In this document: positions 27,595-39,886 of the stretch, piece by piece
Layout: each line of letters begins with the position of its first letter
Numbering within the stretch: the stretch's first letter is position 1
Origin: Cupriavidus pampae
Lineage (GTDB): Bacteria > Pseudomonadota > Gammaproteobacteria > Burkholderiales > Burkholderiaceae
Assembly: GCF_914271485.1 (NCBI RefSeq)
Contig: NZ_CAJZAG010000006.1
Span: forward strand, 423,552 to 487,551
DNA length: 64,000 bases
Direction of reading: 5' to 3'
Translations under genes and position numbers: made by a program
Notes under the pieces: generated by a model
What the model saw: only the letters and a program-made list of their open reading frames with translations
What the model was told of the DNA's origin: nothing
Database searches by the model: none

Positions 27595-28515
27595 ATGACC
27601 GTCGCCACGCCCGCACAGACCACCACCGGTGGTCTGGACCTGATCCGCACGCAGCCCTATACCGACTGGGCCCCAGCCGTCAGTGCCGAAACGCGCGCGC
27701 AACTGCGCCGTGAGCTCGAGCAGGGGGCGGTGCTGTATTTCCCCGATCTCCATTTCCGTTTCCAGCCCGGCGAGGAGCGCTTCCTCGACAGCCGTTGGTC
27801 GGATGGCAAGTCCAAGAACATCAATCTGCGTCCGAACGAGGATGCGGTGCGCGGTGCCGCGGGCAGCGCGCAGGACCTCGCCGACATCCATGCGCTGATC
27901 AAGCGCTACGCGGAGTCCAGCGAGGCGCTGATCCATTCCCTGTTTCCCGAGTACGCGCCGCACATGGTGCGCGCGGGCACGTCGCTGCGCCCGAGCGAGA
28001 TCGCCGGGCGTCCGGTCAGCTGGCGCAAGGACGACACGCGCCTGCACGTGGACTCGTTCCCGTCGAATCCGATGCTCGGCAAGCGGTTGCTGCGCGTGTT
28101 TCACAACATCGACCCGCAGGCGCCGCGCGTATGGCGCGTGGGTGAGCCGTTCGCCGACTTCGCCGCGCGCTTCGTGCCGAAGACGCACGGCATGTGGCCC
28201 GGTCAGGCATGGCTGATGAAGCAGCTGCATGTCACCAAGCGACTGCGCTCGGAGTACGACCACCGCATGCTGCAGTTGCACGACCTCGCCAAGGCCGATC
28301 TCGACTACCAGAAGACCGTGCCGCAGCAGGAGTTCCAGTTCCCGCCGGGCGCCACGTGGATCGTGTTCAGCGATCAGTTGCTGCACGCGGCGCTGCGCGG
28401 CAAGGCGATGATGGAGCAGACGATCTACCTGGATCCGAAGGCGATCGGCGACCACACCCATTCGCCCGAAGCCGTGCTCTCGCGCATGCTGGGGCGGCCC
28501 ATGGTGGCGGCTTAA
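27595..28515 (+). CDS. kdoO: Kdo hydroxylase (Fe(II)/2-oxoglutarate dioxygenase), KdoO-like
   Basis: 306 aa member of the Kdo 3-hydroxylase family known from Burkholderia, which converts inner-core Kdo to Ko on the LPS and makes the sugar linkage acid-stable. The iron triad is visible: HVD with His151 and Asp153 (DDTRLHVDSFPSNP) and a later His264 in SDQLLHAALRG. It acts at the cytoplasmic face of the inner membrane. It lies near two lipid A acyltransferase genes on the other side of metK. Start MTVATPAQTT at 27595; upstream in-frame codons overlap metK. Confidence 0.88.
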   Translation: MTVATPAQTTTGGLDLIRTQPYTDWAPAVSAETRAQLRRELEQGAVLYFPDLHFRFQPGEERFLDSRWSDGKSKNINLRPNEDAVRGAAGSAQDLADIHALIKRYAESSEALIHSLFPEYAPHMVRAGTSLRPSEIAGRPVSWRKDDTRLHVDSFPSNPMLGKRLLRVFHNIDPQAPRVWRVGEPFADFAARFVPKTHGMWPGQAWLMKQLHVTKRLRSEYDHRMLQLHDLAKADLDYQKTVPQQEFQFPPGATWIVFSDQLLHAALRGKAMMEQTIYLDPKAIGDHTHSPEAVLSRMLGRPMVAA

Positions 28516-28533
28516 CGCCGCACGGCCAGTCGT

Positions 28534-29949
28534 CTATCGGATCAGCAGCTTCAGCATGGCCTCGAAACGCTTGCCGTAGGGCGGCTTGAGCAGGCCCGCG
28601 CCGTTCAGGCGCGCTTGCAGAAACACCGGCTTGAGCTTCGAGAAGGTCTCGAAGCCTGCCGCGCCGTGATAGACACCCATGCCGCTGGCACCGACGCCAC
28701 CGAAGGGCAGATCGTCCTGGGCGATATGGAACAGCGTGTCGTTGACGGTGACGCCACCGGCCACGGTCTGCTGCGTGACGGCGTCGACGTGCGCGCGGCG
28801 GCGGTCGAATACGTACAGCGCGAGCGGTCGCGGTCGCGCGTTCACGTACCCGATGGCCGCATCGAGCGTGTCGTAGCCGACGACCGGTAGCACCGGACCG
28901 AAGATCTCCTCCTGCATGGCCATTGCATCGTCGGGTACGTCGAGCAGCAGCTCGGGCGGAAAGCGCCGGGCCTGCGCGTCCGGCGCGGCGTCGCTGAGCG
29001 CGACACGTTGCGCGCCGGCGGCCTCCGCCGCACTCACCATCGATTGCAGCCGCGCGAAATGCCGCGCGCTGATGATGCTCGTGTAGTCGCCATTACGCGC
29101 GAGGTCGGGATAGAGCCGCGCCACGCAGCGCACGGCGGCGTGCACGAAGCGTTCGCGCTGCGCATTCGGCACCAGCACGTAATCGGGCGCGATGCACGTC
29201 TGCCCCGCATTGACGAGTTTGCCCACGAGAATGCGCTCCACCGCGTGCTCGAGATCGGCATCGGGACCGATGATCGCCGGCGACTTGCCGCCGAGTTCAA
29301 GCGTCACCGGCGTCAGATGGGTGGCGGCCGCGCGCATGACCTCGTGCCCTACCGCGGTAGATCCCGTGAACAGCAGATGATCGAACGGCAGTGTGCAGAA
29401 CTGCCGTGCCACGTCGGCATCGCCGTTGATCACGGCCACCTCGTCCGGCGCGAATGCGCGATGGATCAGGGCCTCGAACAACGCCGCGAAGCGGGGCGTG
29501 TACTCCGACAGCTTGATCATCGCGCGATTGCCCGCGACGAGCGCGCCCACCAGCGGCCCCATGGCCAGATACAGCGGATAGTTCCACGGCACCACGATGC
29601 CGATGACACCGAGCGGCTGAGGCACCAGCCGCGAGCGACCGGGCAGGAACCATAGCCCCGTGTGCGCGCGCCGCGGCCGCATCCAGCGCTTGCCATGCCG
29701 CAGTGCATCATCGATGCCCGCGATGCTGGGAAAGACTTCGAGCAGCGCGGTTTCCTGGCGCGGACGCTGGGTGAAATCCGCATCGATGGCTTCCGCCAGC
29801 GCCGGCTGGTGATCGAGCACCAGCGCGCGCAGCCGCCGTAGCCGATCCGCGCGCACGGACCAGTCCGGGTACTGGTCGTGGCGCGACGCGGCACGCATCG
29901 CATCGAACTGTGACGACAGTGACGGCGTGGCGGGCAGTTCTCTTATCAT
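28534..29949 (-). CDS. Aldehyde dehydrogenase, coniferyl-aldehyde type
   Basis: 471 aa NAD(P)-dependent aldehyde dehydrogenase. Cofactor region VVPWNYPLYLAMGPLVGAL, GSTAVGHEVM Rossmann turn, general-base Glu in TLELGGKSPAI, and catalytic Cys in NAGQTCIAPDYVLV. The C-terminal KPPYGKRFEAML is typical of the class III/coniferyl aldehyde dehydrogenase branch. Substrates in this branch include phenylpropanoid and long-chain aldehydes. ATG at 29949 is preferred over 30024. It is divergent from a GMC alcohol dehydrogenase, so alcohol-to-aldehyde-to-acid oxidation by the pair is an attractive inference. Confidence 0.85.
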   Translation of the reverse strand: MIRELPATPSLSSQFDAMRAASRHDQYPDWSVRADRLRRLRALVLDHQPALAEAIDADFTQRPRQETALLEVFPSIAGIDDALRHGKRWMRPRRAHTGLWFLPGRSRLVPQPLGVIGIVVPWNYPLYLAMGPLVGALVAGNRAMIKLSEYTPRFAALFEALIHRAFAPDEVAVINGDADVARQFCTLPFDHLLFTGSTAVGHEVMRAAATHLTPVTLELGGKSPAIIGPDADLEHAVERILVGKLVNAGQTCIAPDYVLVPNAQRERFVHAAVRCVARLYPDLARNGDYTSIISARHFARLQSMVSAAEAAGAQRVALSDAAPDAQARRFPPELLLDVPDDAMAMQEEIFGPVLPVVGYDTLDAAIGYVNARPRPLALYVFDRRRAHVDAVTQQTVAGGVTVNDTLFHIAQDDLPFGGVGASGMGVYHGAAGFETFSKLKPVFLQARLNGAGLLKPPYGKRFEAMLKLLIR

Positions 29950-30152
29950 GAGAGGATTCCTATCGCATCCAGCCCGACACCATAAGTCAGCCGCCGCCCA
30001 ATAACAATGGAGGCGCGCTACCAAACGCCGACGGCCGCGGTAGTCCGTTTGGCGTCTTCACCGCGTTCGGCCAAGCGCCTACACTGGATTTTCGTGACCT
30101 GGCACCTTGGCAGCGCTCCACGGGGCCGACCCGATAACACACGAGGGGACGG

Positions 30153-31838
30153 ATGGACACCACCAGTTTTGACTATCTCGTCGTGGGCGCCGGTTCGGCG
30201 GGCTGCGCGCTGGCCGGCCGCCTGGCCGACAGCGGTCGCGACACCATCGCGCTGATCGAGGCCGGCGGGCACGACCATCACGCACTGGTGCGCATGCCGG
30301 CCGCCGCCGCCGCGATTCTGCCGCGCGCGGGCGCGCGCAACTACGGCTTTGAAACCGTACCGCAGGCTGGCCTCGATGGCCGCCGCGGCTATCAGCCGCG
30401 CGGGCGTGGCCTCGGCGGAAGCTCGTCGATCAATGCCATGGTCTACACGCGCGGACGCCCGACCGACTACGACGACTGGGCCAGCGCGGGTTGCGACGGC
30501 TGGGCCTGGGACGACGTGCTGCCGTATTTCCGTCGCGCGGAATGCAACGAGCGCGTGGCCGGACACGACGACGATCCGATCCACGGCGGTACCGGTCCGC
30601 TGCACGTGAGCGATCTGCGTACGCCGAATCCGTTCGGTGCGCATTTCATCGAGGCCGCCGAGCAGGCCGGCCATCTGCGCAATGACGATTTCAATGGCGT
30701 GGAGCAGGAAGGTGTGGGTTGGTATCAGGTGACCCAGCACGACGGCGAACGCTGGAATGCCGCGCGCGCTTACCTGCATGGCGGCAACGTCGCGGACCGC
30801 GCACATAACGGCGGCCGCTCGCATCTGCACGTGCTGACCGATACGCAGGTGCGGCGCATCCTGTTCGAGGGCCGCCGCGCGGTGGGCGTGGTGGTGCTGC
30901 AGGACGGCCGCGAGCATGTGCTGCGCGCGCGCCGCGAGGTGATCGTCGCGGCCGGCACGTTTGGCTCGCCGCAACTACTGATGGCGTCCGGCGTCGGTCC
31001 TGCCGCGCATCTGCGCGAGCATGGCATTGCGCTCGTGCATGACTTGCCGGGTGTGGGTGCCAATCTGCAGGATCACGTCGATATCGCCATGCACAAGCGC
31101 GTGGCGACTACCGATCTGTTCGGCGTGTCGTTCCGGGCCATTGGCCGGATGATGGGCGAGATGCGCCGTTATCGGCAGGAACGCTCGGGCATGCTCACCT
31201 CCAACTTCGCGGAGGCGGGCGGCTTTGTGCGCAGTCATCCGAATCTGGCCGAGCCGGATCTGCAACTGCATTTCGTGGTGGGTATGGCGGACGATCATAT
31301 GCGCCACATCAATCTCGGCCATGGCTATTCGTGCCACGTATGCGTGCTGCGTCCGCGCAGCCGCGGCGAGGTGCGACTGCGCGCCGCCGACATGCGCGAG
31401 GCGCCGCGCATCGATCCGCACTACCTGTCGGATCCCGCGGATCTCGATGACATGCTGACGGGCCTCAAGATCGTGCGCGAGATCTTTGCGCAGCCGCGGC
31501 TCGCGAGCTTTGGGGGCCGCGAACTCTATTCCGGCGCGCTACGTCTGGATGGCAGCGATGACGATGCCGCGCGCGCGCATATCCGCGCGCATGCGGACAC
31601 CATCTACCATCCGGTGGGCACCTGCCGCATGGGCATGGATGCGATGGCCGTGGTGGACCCACAGTTGCGGGTCCGTGGCGTGGAGGGGTTGCGCGTGGTC
31701 GATGCGTCGGTCATGCCGACGCTGGTCGGCGGCAATACGAATGCGCCCGCGATCATGATCGGCGAGCGCGCGCACGACCTCATCCGCTACGCGCCACGCG
31801 TGATGCTCAGGCTCCGCGAGGTCGCGGAAGCCGATTGA
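30153..31838 (+). CDS. GMC-family FAD oxidoreductase (alcohol/choline dehydrogenase-like)
   Basis: 561 aa. FAD-binding motif [18 protein letters not shown] (8-25), GMC signature 1 in [18 protein letters not shown] (about 87-104), signature 2 around [16 protein letters not shown], and the active-site region HPVGTCRMG plus [16 protein letters not shown] at the C-terminus. Relatives include AlkJ-type alcohol dehydrogenases and choline dehydrogenase, membrane-associated and quinone-linked. CGAGGGGACGG precedes the ATG. Its 3' end overlaps that of the convergent chemoreceptor gene by 32 bp. Confidence 0.88.
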   Translation: MDTTSFDYLVVGAGSAGCALAGRLADSGRDTIALIEAGGHDHHALVRMPAAAAAILPRAGARNYGFETVPQAGLDGRRGYQPRGRGLGGSSSINAMVYTRGRPTDYDDWASAGCDGWAWDDVLPYFRRAECNERVAGHDDDPIHGGTGPLHVSDLRTPNPFGAHFIEAAEQAGHLRNDDFNGVEQEGVGWYQVTQHDGERWNAARAYLHGGNVADRAHNGGRSHLHVLTDTQVRRILFEGRRAVGVVVLQDGREHVLRARREVIVAAGTFGSPQLLMASGVGPAAHLREHGIALVHDLPGVGANLQDHVDIAMHKRVATTDLFGVSFRAIGRMMGEMRRYRQERSGMLTSNFAEAGGFVRSHPNLAEPDLQLHFVVGMADDHMRHINLGHGYSCHVCVLRPRSRGEVRLRAADMREAPRIDPHYLSDPADLDDMLTGLKIVREIFAQPRLASFGGRELYSGALRLDGSDDDAARAHIRAHADTIYHPVGTCRMGMDAMAVVDPQLRVRGVEGLRVVDASVMPTLVGGNTNAPAIMIGERAHDLIRYAPRVMLRLREVAEAD

Positions 31839-33450
31839 CGAGTTGGCGCGCGGGCGGCGTGCCGCTTGCGTTGCCACCGTCGCCATCACCGTAAGCACCG
31901 GAGTCGTTCCCATCCCGCATCTGGAACTGCGCCACGGTCTCGCGCATCCGGCGGGCCTGCTCGTCGAGCGACTGCGCGGCCGCGGCGGCTTCTTCGACCA
32001 GCGCCGCGTTCTGCTGCGTTACCTGATCCATCTGGCCCACCGCGTGATTGACCTGATCGATGCCGGCGCTCTGCTCCTGCGACGCCGCCGAGATCTCCGC
32101 GATGATGTCCGCCACGCGTTTCACGGCCTGCCGGATCTCGTCCATCGTGGTGCCCATCCGCTGCGCCTGCGCCGAGCCGGTCTGGACTGTGGTGACCGAC
32201 GCTTCGATCAGCTCCTTGATCTCCTTGGCTGCCGTGGAGGAGCGTTGCGCGAGACTGCGCACCTCGCCCGCCACCACGGCAAAGCCGCGTCCCTGCTCGC
32301 CCGCGCGCGCGGCTTCCACGGCGGCGTTGAGCGCGAGGATATTGGTCTGGAACGCGATGCCCTCGATCAGGCTCGTGATCTCGGCGATGCGCGTCGAACT
32401 GCCGCTGATCTCGCCCATGGTGCCGACCATCTCGCTGACCGCATGGCTGCCAGTGTCGGCGACATCGGCGGCGCTGGTGGCCAGTGCATTGGCCTGTCGT
32501 GCGTTTTCGGCGTTCTGACGCACGGTGGTGGTCAGCTCCTCCATGCTCGACGCGGTTTCCTCGAGCGACGCGGCCTGTTGCTCGGTACGCGCCGAGAGGT
32601 CGGTATTGCCGGCGGCGATCTGCGCCGCCGCGACCCCTACCGATTCGCTCGACTGCCGCACATCGCGCATGGCATGGGACACGCGCGCGATCAGCGCGTT
32701 GAACGCCTGCGCGGTCAGGCCGATCTCGTCGAGACGGCCGACATGCGCGCGGCGGTCGAGGTCGAGCGATTCGCTCACGTACTCGAGTGTGCGCTGAATG
32801 TCGTTGAGGCTTTGATGAATGCGACGGTACAGCGTGATGGCCATCCACGCGAGAAACAGCGCGGACACCCCGATCACGAGCACGAACACGCGCACGGTCC
32901 AGCGATGCTGCGACGCGTTCTGCGCCACGGCATCGGCACCGAGTTTCGTGTTGTAGGTCAGATGCTCGTCGATGGCCTTGCGCAGCGCGGTGGCGCTCGT
33001 GTTGAGCTCGCCCGTGGTCGCCATTTCCTGCGAGGCCGCGTAGTCATTGTTGTTGGACTTGTCGAGGAATTTCACGCGCGCCGCGCGGTAGCTCTTCGCG
33101 GCATCGCGATCGGCGGCCAGCAGCTTGCGATCGGTCTCATCGGAGATGTCGTCGCGCTCGTAGCGGGAGAGTACCTCGTCGAAGCGCTTGTCGGCCGCGC
33201 CGATCTTCTGCTCGGCGTTGCCTTTGGCGACGATATCGTCGGTCATGGCGTGCTGCAGTGAGGCCACGCGCATATCGCTGAACGCGTCGACGACCTCGTT
33301 CAGATGTCGCACGCTTGCCAGCGTGTTGTCGTTGAAATATTCGAAGCGTTGTTCGGATTGGTTGAGTTGCCAGATGCCACCGAGCCCGACAAAAAGCAGG
33401 GCAAGGATTGCGATGGATAGCGTGAGAAGCAGACGTTTGCTGAGGTTCAT
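31807..33450 (-). CDS. Methyl-accepting chemotaxis protein
   Basis: 547 aa Tsr/Tar-type chemoreceptor. TM1 at about 8-28, a helical four-helix-bundle periplasmic sensor domain (30-185), TM2 near 188-208, HAMP (about 210-262), then a long cytoplasmic coiled coil. The signalling hairpin tip is [32 protein letters not shown] (about 372-400), as in enteric class 36H receptors, with methylation-type Glu/Gln pairs on both sides. The C-terminus is Gly/Asp-rich without the NWETF pentapeptide. The ligand is unknown. Start [12 protein letters not shown] at 33450; in-frame upstream ATG codons lack membrane-protein character. Confidence 0.92.
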   Translation of the reverse strand: MNLSKRLLLTLSIAILALLFVGLGGIWQLNQSEQRFEYFNDNTLASVRHLNEVVDAFSDMRVASLQHAMTDDIVAKGNAEQKIGAADKRFDEVLSRYERDDISDETDRKLLAADRDAAKSYRAARVKFLDKSNNNDYAASQEMATTGELNTSATALRKAIDEHLTYNTKLGADAVAQNASQHRWTVRVFVLVIGVSALFLAWMAITLYRRIHQSLNDIQRTLEYVSESLDLDRRAHVGRLDEIGLTAQAFNALIARVSHAMRDVRQSSESVGVAAAQIAAGNTDLSARTEQQAASLEETASSMEELTTTVRQNAENARQANALATSAADVADTGSHAVSEMVGTMGEISGSSTRIAEITSLIEGIAFQTNILALNAAVEAARAGEQGRGFAVVAGEVRSLAQRSSTAAKEIKELIEASVTTVQTGSAQAQRMGTTMDEIRQAVKRVADIIAEISAASQEQSAGIDQVNHAVGQMDQVTQQNAALVEEAAAAAQSLDEQARRMRETVAQFQMRDGNDSGAYGDGDGGNASGTPPARQLVNRLPRPRGA

Positions 33451-33616
33451 TGGGCTTTGACGACGGAGATGTCCATGTCCTGCCCGGTGGCATGACCATG
33501 CACATGCCGGGAGAACGCCACTGTGTTTACGGACACCGTCTGAACAGACTTGAGCCACGTACCGGCGTGCCCGAAAGCGGTGCATGCGCGGCCCAATCAG
33601 CCCCCTGTGCAACCCC

Positions 33617-35302
33617 TCACGGGCACGCGTGCCCGACGATCCGATGCAGCAGAGCAGGGTCGCCATCGAGCGTGCCGAACACGCGGCCATGCTGACGGCC
33701 GAGCCGGCTCGCGACGAACTGTTCGGCGGCTTCCGCGCCAACTCCCGCATCGGCATGCGCGAGCATCAGCGCGGCCTGCGCGGTGAGCACAAGCCCTTGC
33801 GCGAAGCGCCGCGCGCCGGCTTCCAACTGTTCGGGCGCCTGGCGCAGCATCGCCTGCAGCGAGGCGAGCTCAGCGCGCACGGCCGCGTGTCCGTTGGACA
33901 GTCGTGCGAGGTCCTGCAGGATGCGCGCGCCATCGTCGGGATTGCGCTGCAGCGCGCGCAATACGTCGAGGCACATGATGTTGCCCGAGCCCTCCCAGAT
34001 CGAGTTGACCGGGGCTTCGCGATAAAGGCGTGCCATTGGGCCATCCTCGACGTAGCCGTTGCCGCCCCACACTTCCATCGCTTCGCCGGTGGCCTCCAGC
34101 GCGCGCTTGCAGATCCAGAACTTGGCGGCCGGCGTGATCACGCGCTTCCACGCGGCCGCCAGCCCATCGTCCGGATTGTTGTCGGCGCGCTCGAACGCAT
34201 CAGCCAGCGCCATCATCAGCAGCGTGGCGGCTTCGCTCTCGAGCGCGAGGTCGGCCAGCACATTGCGCATCAGCGGCTGGTCGGCCAGCAGCCGGCCGAA
34301 GGCCTGACGGTGACGCGCGTGATGCACGGCCTGCACCAGGCCCGCGCGCAGCAGCGCGGCGCTGCCGATCACGCAGTCGAGCCGCGTGCTGGTGGCCATC
34401 TCGATAATGGTCGGAATGCCGCGGCCTTCCTCGCCAATGAGAATGCCGGTGGCGTCGCGGAACTCGACTTCGCTGCTCGAGTTGGAACGATTGCCGAGCT
34501 TGTCCTTGAGCCGCTGAATCAGGATCGGGTTCTTGCTGCCGTCGTCGCGGAAACGCGGGACGAAGAAGCAGGAGATCGGGCCGTCGGCGGCGCCCATGCG
34601 CGCCACCACGAGGTGCGCGTCGCACATCGGCGCGGAGAAAAACCACTTGTGCCCGGTCAGCGCGTACTCGGCACCGCGCCCCTCGCCGCGCACAGGGGTG
34701 GCCACCGTGGTGTTGGCGCGCACGTCGGAGCCGCCCTGTTTCTCGGTCATGCCCATGCCGATCATGATCGCGGACTTGTCGCGCCAGGGCAGGTCGCGCG
34801 CGTCGTGCTCACGCGCGAACAGGCGCGGCTCCAGATCGCGCCACAGCGCGGGTTCCTTGCGCAGCACCGGAATGCTCGCGAAGGTCATGGTGACGGGGCA
34901 CAGCGCGCCTGATTCCACCTGTGCCTGCAGAAAGTAGCCCGCCGTGCGCGCGGCCCACGCGCCCGGTCGCGGCTCGGCGAACGGCAGCGCCTGCAATTGT
35001 TGCGCGCGCAGCAGGCCGAGCAGCGCATGCCAGCTGGGCTGAAACGTGACGGCATCGATACGTTCGCCGGTGCGGCTATGGGTATGGAGTTCAGGCGTGA
35101 GCCGGTTCGCTTCGGCTGCCCAATGCTGCACTTCTGGAGTGCCGAGCTGCGCGCCGTAAGCGGACAGCGCGTCGGCGTGCCAGCCGCCGCCCAGCCGCGC
35201 GAGCGCCGCGCGCAGGCCGGGATCGGTCTCGAACAGGTTGTAGTGCGCGAGGTCCGGTACCTGATTGAACACGCGATGCGTCTCTGCGGTTTCCGTGGTC
35301 AT
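33617..35302 (-). CDS. aidB: AidB-like acyl-CoA dehydrogenase
   Basis: 561 aa flavoprotein of the acyl-CoA dehydrogenase superfamily, AidB branch, which in E. coli is part of the Ada alkylation response and binds DNA. N-terminal [19 protein letters not shown]-binding [15 protein letters not shown] (about 188-202), [16 protein letters not shown], and the C-terminal [32 protein letters not shown] are all strongly AidB-like. ATG at 35302 has CAGGAGACGTC upstream. The open frame continues to 37411 only as antisense to thiC and is not coding. Confidence 0.9.
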   Translation of the reverse strand: MTTETAETHRVFNQVPDLAHYNLFETDPGLRAALARLGGGWHADALSAYGAQLGTPEVQHWAAEANRLTPELHTHSRTGERIDAVTFQPSWHALLGLLRAQQLQALPFAEPRPGAWAARTAGYFLQAQVESGALCPVTMTFASIPVLRKEPALWRDLEPRLFAREHDARDLPWRDKSAIMIGMGMTEKQGGSDVRANTTVATPVRGEGRGAEYALTGHKWFFSAPMCDAHLVVARMGAADGPISCFFVPRFRDDGSKNPILIQRLKDKLGNRSNSSSEVEFRDATGILIGEEGRGIPTIIEMATSTRLDCVIGSAALLRAGLVQAVHHARHRQAFGRLLADQPLMRNVLADLALESEAATLLMMALADAFERADNNPDDGLAAAWKRVITPAAKFWICKRALEATGEAMEVWGGNGYVEDGPMARLYREAPVNSIWEGSGNIMCLDVLRALQRNPDDGARILQDLARLSNGHAAVRAELASLQAMLRQAPEQLEAGARRFAQGLVLTAQAALMLAHADAGVGAEAAEQFVASRLGRQHGRVFGTLDGDPALLHRIVGHACP

Positions 35303-35447
35303 GACGTCTCCTGAGCGGGCGGCTGGCACGATGGTACGGCAACTGGCGGCATCAATATGTCGCGGCGCAACATCCGGGCGGGCAGATTCAAAACCGCATC
35401 GCAATGCTGCTAAAACAAAATTCCGGGTGGCGGCGCGCGGCCCCTTG

Positions 35448-35456
35448 TGCTTAAAT
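35448..35456 (+). promoter_or_regulatory. Candidate extended -10 promoter of the thi operon
   Basis: TGC-TTAAAT (35448-35456) just before the TPP riboswitch; no -35 at the right distance. The rest of 35303-35447 holds nothing else I can name. Confidence 0.4.
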
Positions 35457-35470
35457 TCACCCCGTTGGAT

Positions 35471-37558
<2,088 letters not shown>

Positions 37559-37562
37559 GCCG

Positions 37563-38825
37563 ATGACTGCAGCGCAGTACTATGACGTCGCCATTCTCGG
37601 CGGCGGCCTGGCCGGGCGGTTATCCGCCTGGCTGCTCGTGCGCGCCGGTGCCCGCGTGGCACTGGTCGAGCGCGGTAGCCCCGACGGTACCGGCTCGGCC
37701 GCGTACGTCGCGGCCGCGATGCTCGCGCCGCTGGCCGAATCGGCCATCGCGGAGCGGCGCATCGTGGATCTCGGCGTGGCCAGCCTGACCTTGTGGAAAC
37801 GCTGGGTCGAAGAGCTGCCCGATCCTGTGTTCTTTCAACAGGACGGCACGCTCGTGGTGTGGCATGCGCGCGATCGCGGCGAGCTAGCGATGTTCACGAG
37901 CCGCATGCGCGCGGTGGCGCCGCCCGAGATGATCGCGGCGCAACTGCGCACGCTCGACGGACGTGGCGTGGCCGAGGTGGAGCCCGATCTCGCGGGTCGC
38001 TTTACGCAGGGGCTGCTGCTGCAGGGAGAAGGGCAGATCGACAATCGCGGCGCGATGCGCGCGCTGCTCTCCTGCGCTGTTGCCGAAGGCCTGCATTGCC
38101 TGTGGGAAGTCGGCGAGGTTGACGAGCACATGTTGCCGTCGCTGGGGATTCGCGCGAACGTCGTGCTCGACTGCCGCGGCCTTGGCGCGCGTGCCGCATG
38201 GCCTCAGGTCACCACCCCGGTCACTACGCAAGCGGCCAGCACGCAGGGCAAGACGAGTGGGGCGATGCCGGGGTTGCGCGGACTGCGCGGCGAGGTGGTA
38301 CGCGTGCACGCGCCCGACGTGTCGCTGCATCGGCCGGTGCGGCTGCTGCATCCGCGTTACCCGATCTATATCGCGCCCAAGCCGAACGATATGTACGTGA
38401 TTGGCGCCACCGAACTCGAGAGCGAGGACGAGTCGCCCATGAGCGTGCGTTCGGCGCTGGAGCTGTTATCCGCCGCGCATTCGCTGCATCCGGCGTTTGG
38501 CGAGGCACGTGTCCTCGAACTCAATGTGCAGCTGCGGCCCACGCGGCCCGACCATCTGCCGTCGATCCGCGTCGAGCAGGGGGCGCGCGTGGTGCGCGTC
38601 AACGGCTTGTACCGGCATGGCTGGATGATTTCGCCGGCCGTGACCGAAGCTGCGTGCGAGGTCGTGCGCGCGCTGCTGAACGGCGACCTCGCCGCGCATG
38701 CGGTGCCCGCGGCGTTGCGCTGGCCCGGCATGATCGAAGCGGTAGACGAGTCGGCGCTCGATGCGCACTACGAAGCTGTCGTGCCGGCGGCGTCGGTCAT
38801 CGACGGCGGCGACACGATTCACTGA
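37563..38825 (+). CDS. thiO: Glycine oxidase ThiO
   Basis: FAD-dependent amine oxidase, 420 aa, making the glycine imine (dehydroglycine) needed by thiazole synthase in aerobes. FAD motif VAILGGGLAGRLSAWLLVRAG at residues 9-29; GTGSAAYVAAAMLAPLAE and the C-terminal VNGLYRHGWMISPAV segment are typical of ThiO. The start is 4 bp past thiC. It is the aerobic substitute for ThiH and places thiazole synthesis in oxic metabolism. Confidence 0.92.
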   Translation: MTAAQYYDVAILGGGLAGRLSAWLLVRAGARVALVERGSPDGTGSAAYVAAAMLAPLAESAIAERRIVDLGVASLTLWKRWVEELPDPVFFQQDGTLVVWHARDRGELAMFTSRMRAVAPPEMIAAQLRTLDGRGVAEVEPDLAGRFTQGLLLQGEGQIDNRGAMRALLSCAVAEGLHCLWEVGEVDEHMLPSLGIRANVVLDCRGLGARAAWPQVTTPVTTQAASTQGKTSGAMPGLRGLRGEVVRVHAPDVSLHRPVRLLHPRYPIYIAPKPNDMYVIGATELESEDESPMSVRSALELLSAAHSLHPAFGEARVLELNVQLRPTRPDHLPSIRVEQGARVVRVNGLYRHGWMISPAVTEAACEVVRALLNGDLAAHAVPAALRWPGMIEAVDESALDAHYEAVVPAASVIDGGDTIH

Positions 38826-38833
38826 TACCACGC

Positions 38834-39034
38834 ATGATGGAAATTTTGCTCAACGGTCGTTCGCTGGAACTCGCCGATGCCGCCACGCTGGCGGATGCGG
38901 TAGCGGCGGCCGCCATTGCGCCGCCGTTTGCGGCGGCCGTCAACGGCCAGTTCGTGCCGCGCGCCGCGCATGCGGCCACGCCGCTTGCGGCCGGCGACCA
39001 GATCGACCTCGTGCAACCCGTAACCGGAGGCTGA
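38834..39034 (+). CDS. thiS: Sulfur carrier protein ThiS
   Basis: 66 aa ubiquitin-fold protein ending in the obligatory Gly-Gly (PVTGG), whose C-terminal thiocarboxylate supplies sulfur to the thiazole. It begins MMEILLNGRSLEL, has AAVNGQFVPRAAH in the middle and GDQIDLVQPVTGG at the end. Two ATG codons in tandem at 38834/38837. It sits between thiO and thiG, spaced 8 and 3 bp. Too short to stand out by length, but unmistakable in composition and place. Confidence 0.95.
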   Translation: MMEILLNGRSLELADAATLADAVAAAAIAPPFAAAVNGQFVPRAAHAATPLAAGDQIDLVQPVTGG

Positions 39035-39037
39035 ACC

Positions 39038-39886
39038 ATGGCATTCGAACCCGCCGAGACACTACGCGACCCGTTCGTGCTCTATGGCGAATCGTTCGCG
39101 TCGCGGCTGCTGCTCGGCACCGCGCGCTATCCGTCGCCGGCCACGCTGGAGGCCGCGATCGAGGCCTCGCGTCCCGCGATGATCACCGTGGCGCTGCGGC
39201 GCCAGAGCGCAGTCGGCAATGCCGAGGGCCAGACCCTTGGCGGCCAGGCGTTCTGGCAGATGCTGCGCACGCTCGGCGTGCCGGTGCTGCCCAATACCGC
39301 CGGCTGCTTTACTGCGCAGGAAGTTATCAACACCGCGCAGATGGCGCGCGAGGTGTTCGAGACCGACTGGATCAAGCTCGAACTGATTGGCGACGACTAC
39401 ACGCTGCAGCCGGACACGTTGAATCTGCCGGCCGTGGCGGAGACGCTGATCCGCGATGGCTTCAAGGTGCTGCCGTATTGCACCGAAGACCTCGTGCTGT
39501 GCCGCCGGTTGCTCGATGTGGGCTGCCAGGCGCTGATGCCCTGGGCCGCACCGATCGGTACTGGCCGTGGCGCAATCAATCCGCATGCGATGCGCACGCT
39601 GCGCGAGCGGTTGCCCGACACGCCGCTGATCGTTGATGCCGGACTCGGCCTGCCGTCGCATGCGGCGCAGGTGCTCGAGTGGGGTTACGACGGCGTGCTG
39701 CTCAACACCGCGGTCGCGCAGGCGGCCTATCCGGTGAATATGGCGCGCGCATTTGCACTGGCCGTCGAGGCAGGTCGAACCGCCTATCTCGCGGGACCGA
39801 TTCCGGAACGTGAAGTCGCGCAGGCGAGCACACCCGTGGTCGGCATGCCGTTCTGGCATGCGGCTGGCGCGGAGGACCGCGCATGA
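39038..39886 (+). CDS. thiG: Thiazole synthase ThiG
   Basis: 282 aa TIM-barrel enzyme that condenses deoxyxylulose phosphate, dehydroglycine and ThiS-thiocarboxylate into the thiazole phosphate. Family segments: [20 protein letters not shown] (about 17-36), [58 protein letters not shown], and [20 protein letters not shown] with [11 protein letters not shown]. The catalytic Lys is in IKLELIGDD. It overlaps thiE by 4 bp. Confidence 0.96.
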   Translation: MAFEPAETLRDPFVLYGESFASRLLLGTARYPSPATLEAAIEASRPAMITVALRRQSAVGNAEGQTLGGQAFWQMLRTLGVPVLPNTAGCFTAQEVINTAQMAREVFETDWIKLELIGDDYTLQPDTLNLPAVAETLIRDGFKVLPYCTEDLVLCRRLLDVGCQALMPWAAPIGTGRGAINPHAMRTLRERLPDTPLIVDAGLGLPSHAAQVLEWGYDGVLLNTAVAQAAYPVNMARAFALAVEAGRTAYLAGPIPEREVAQASTPVVGMPFWHAAGAEDRA

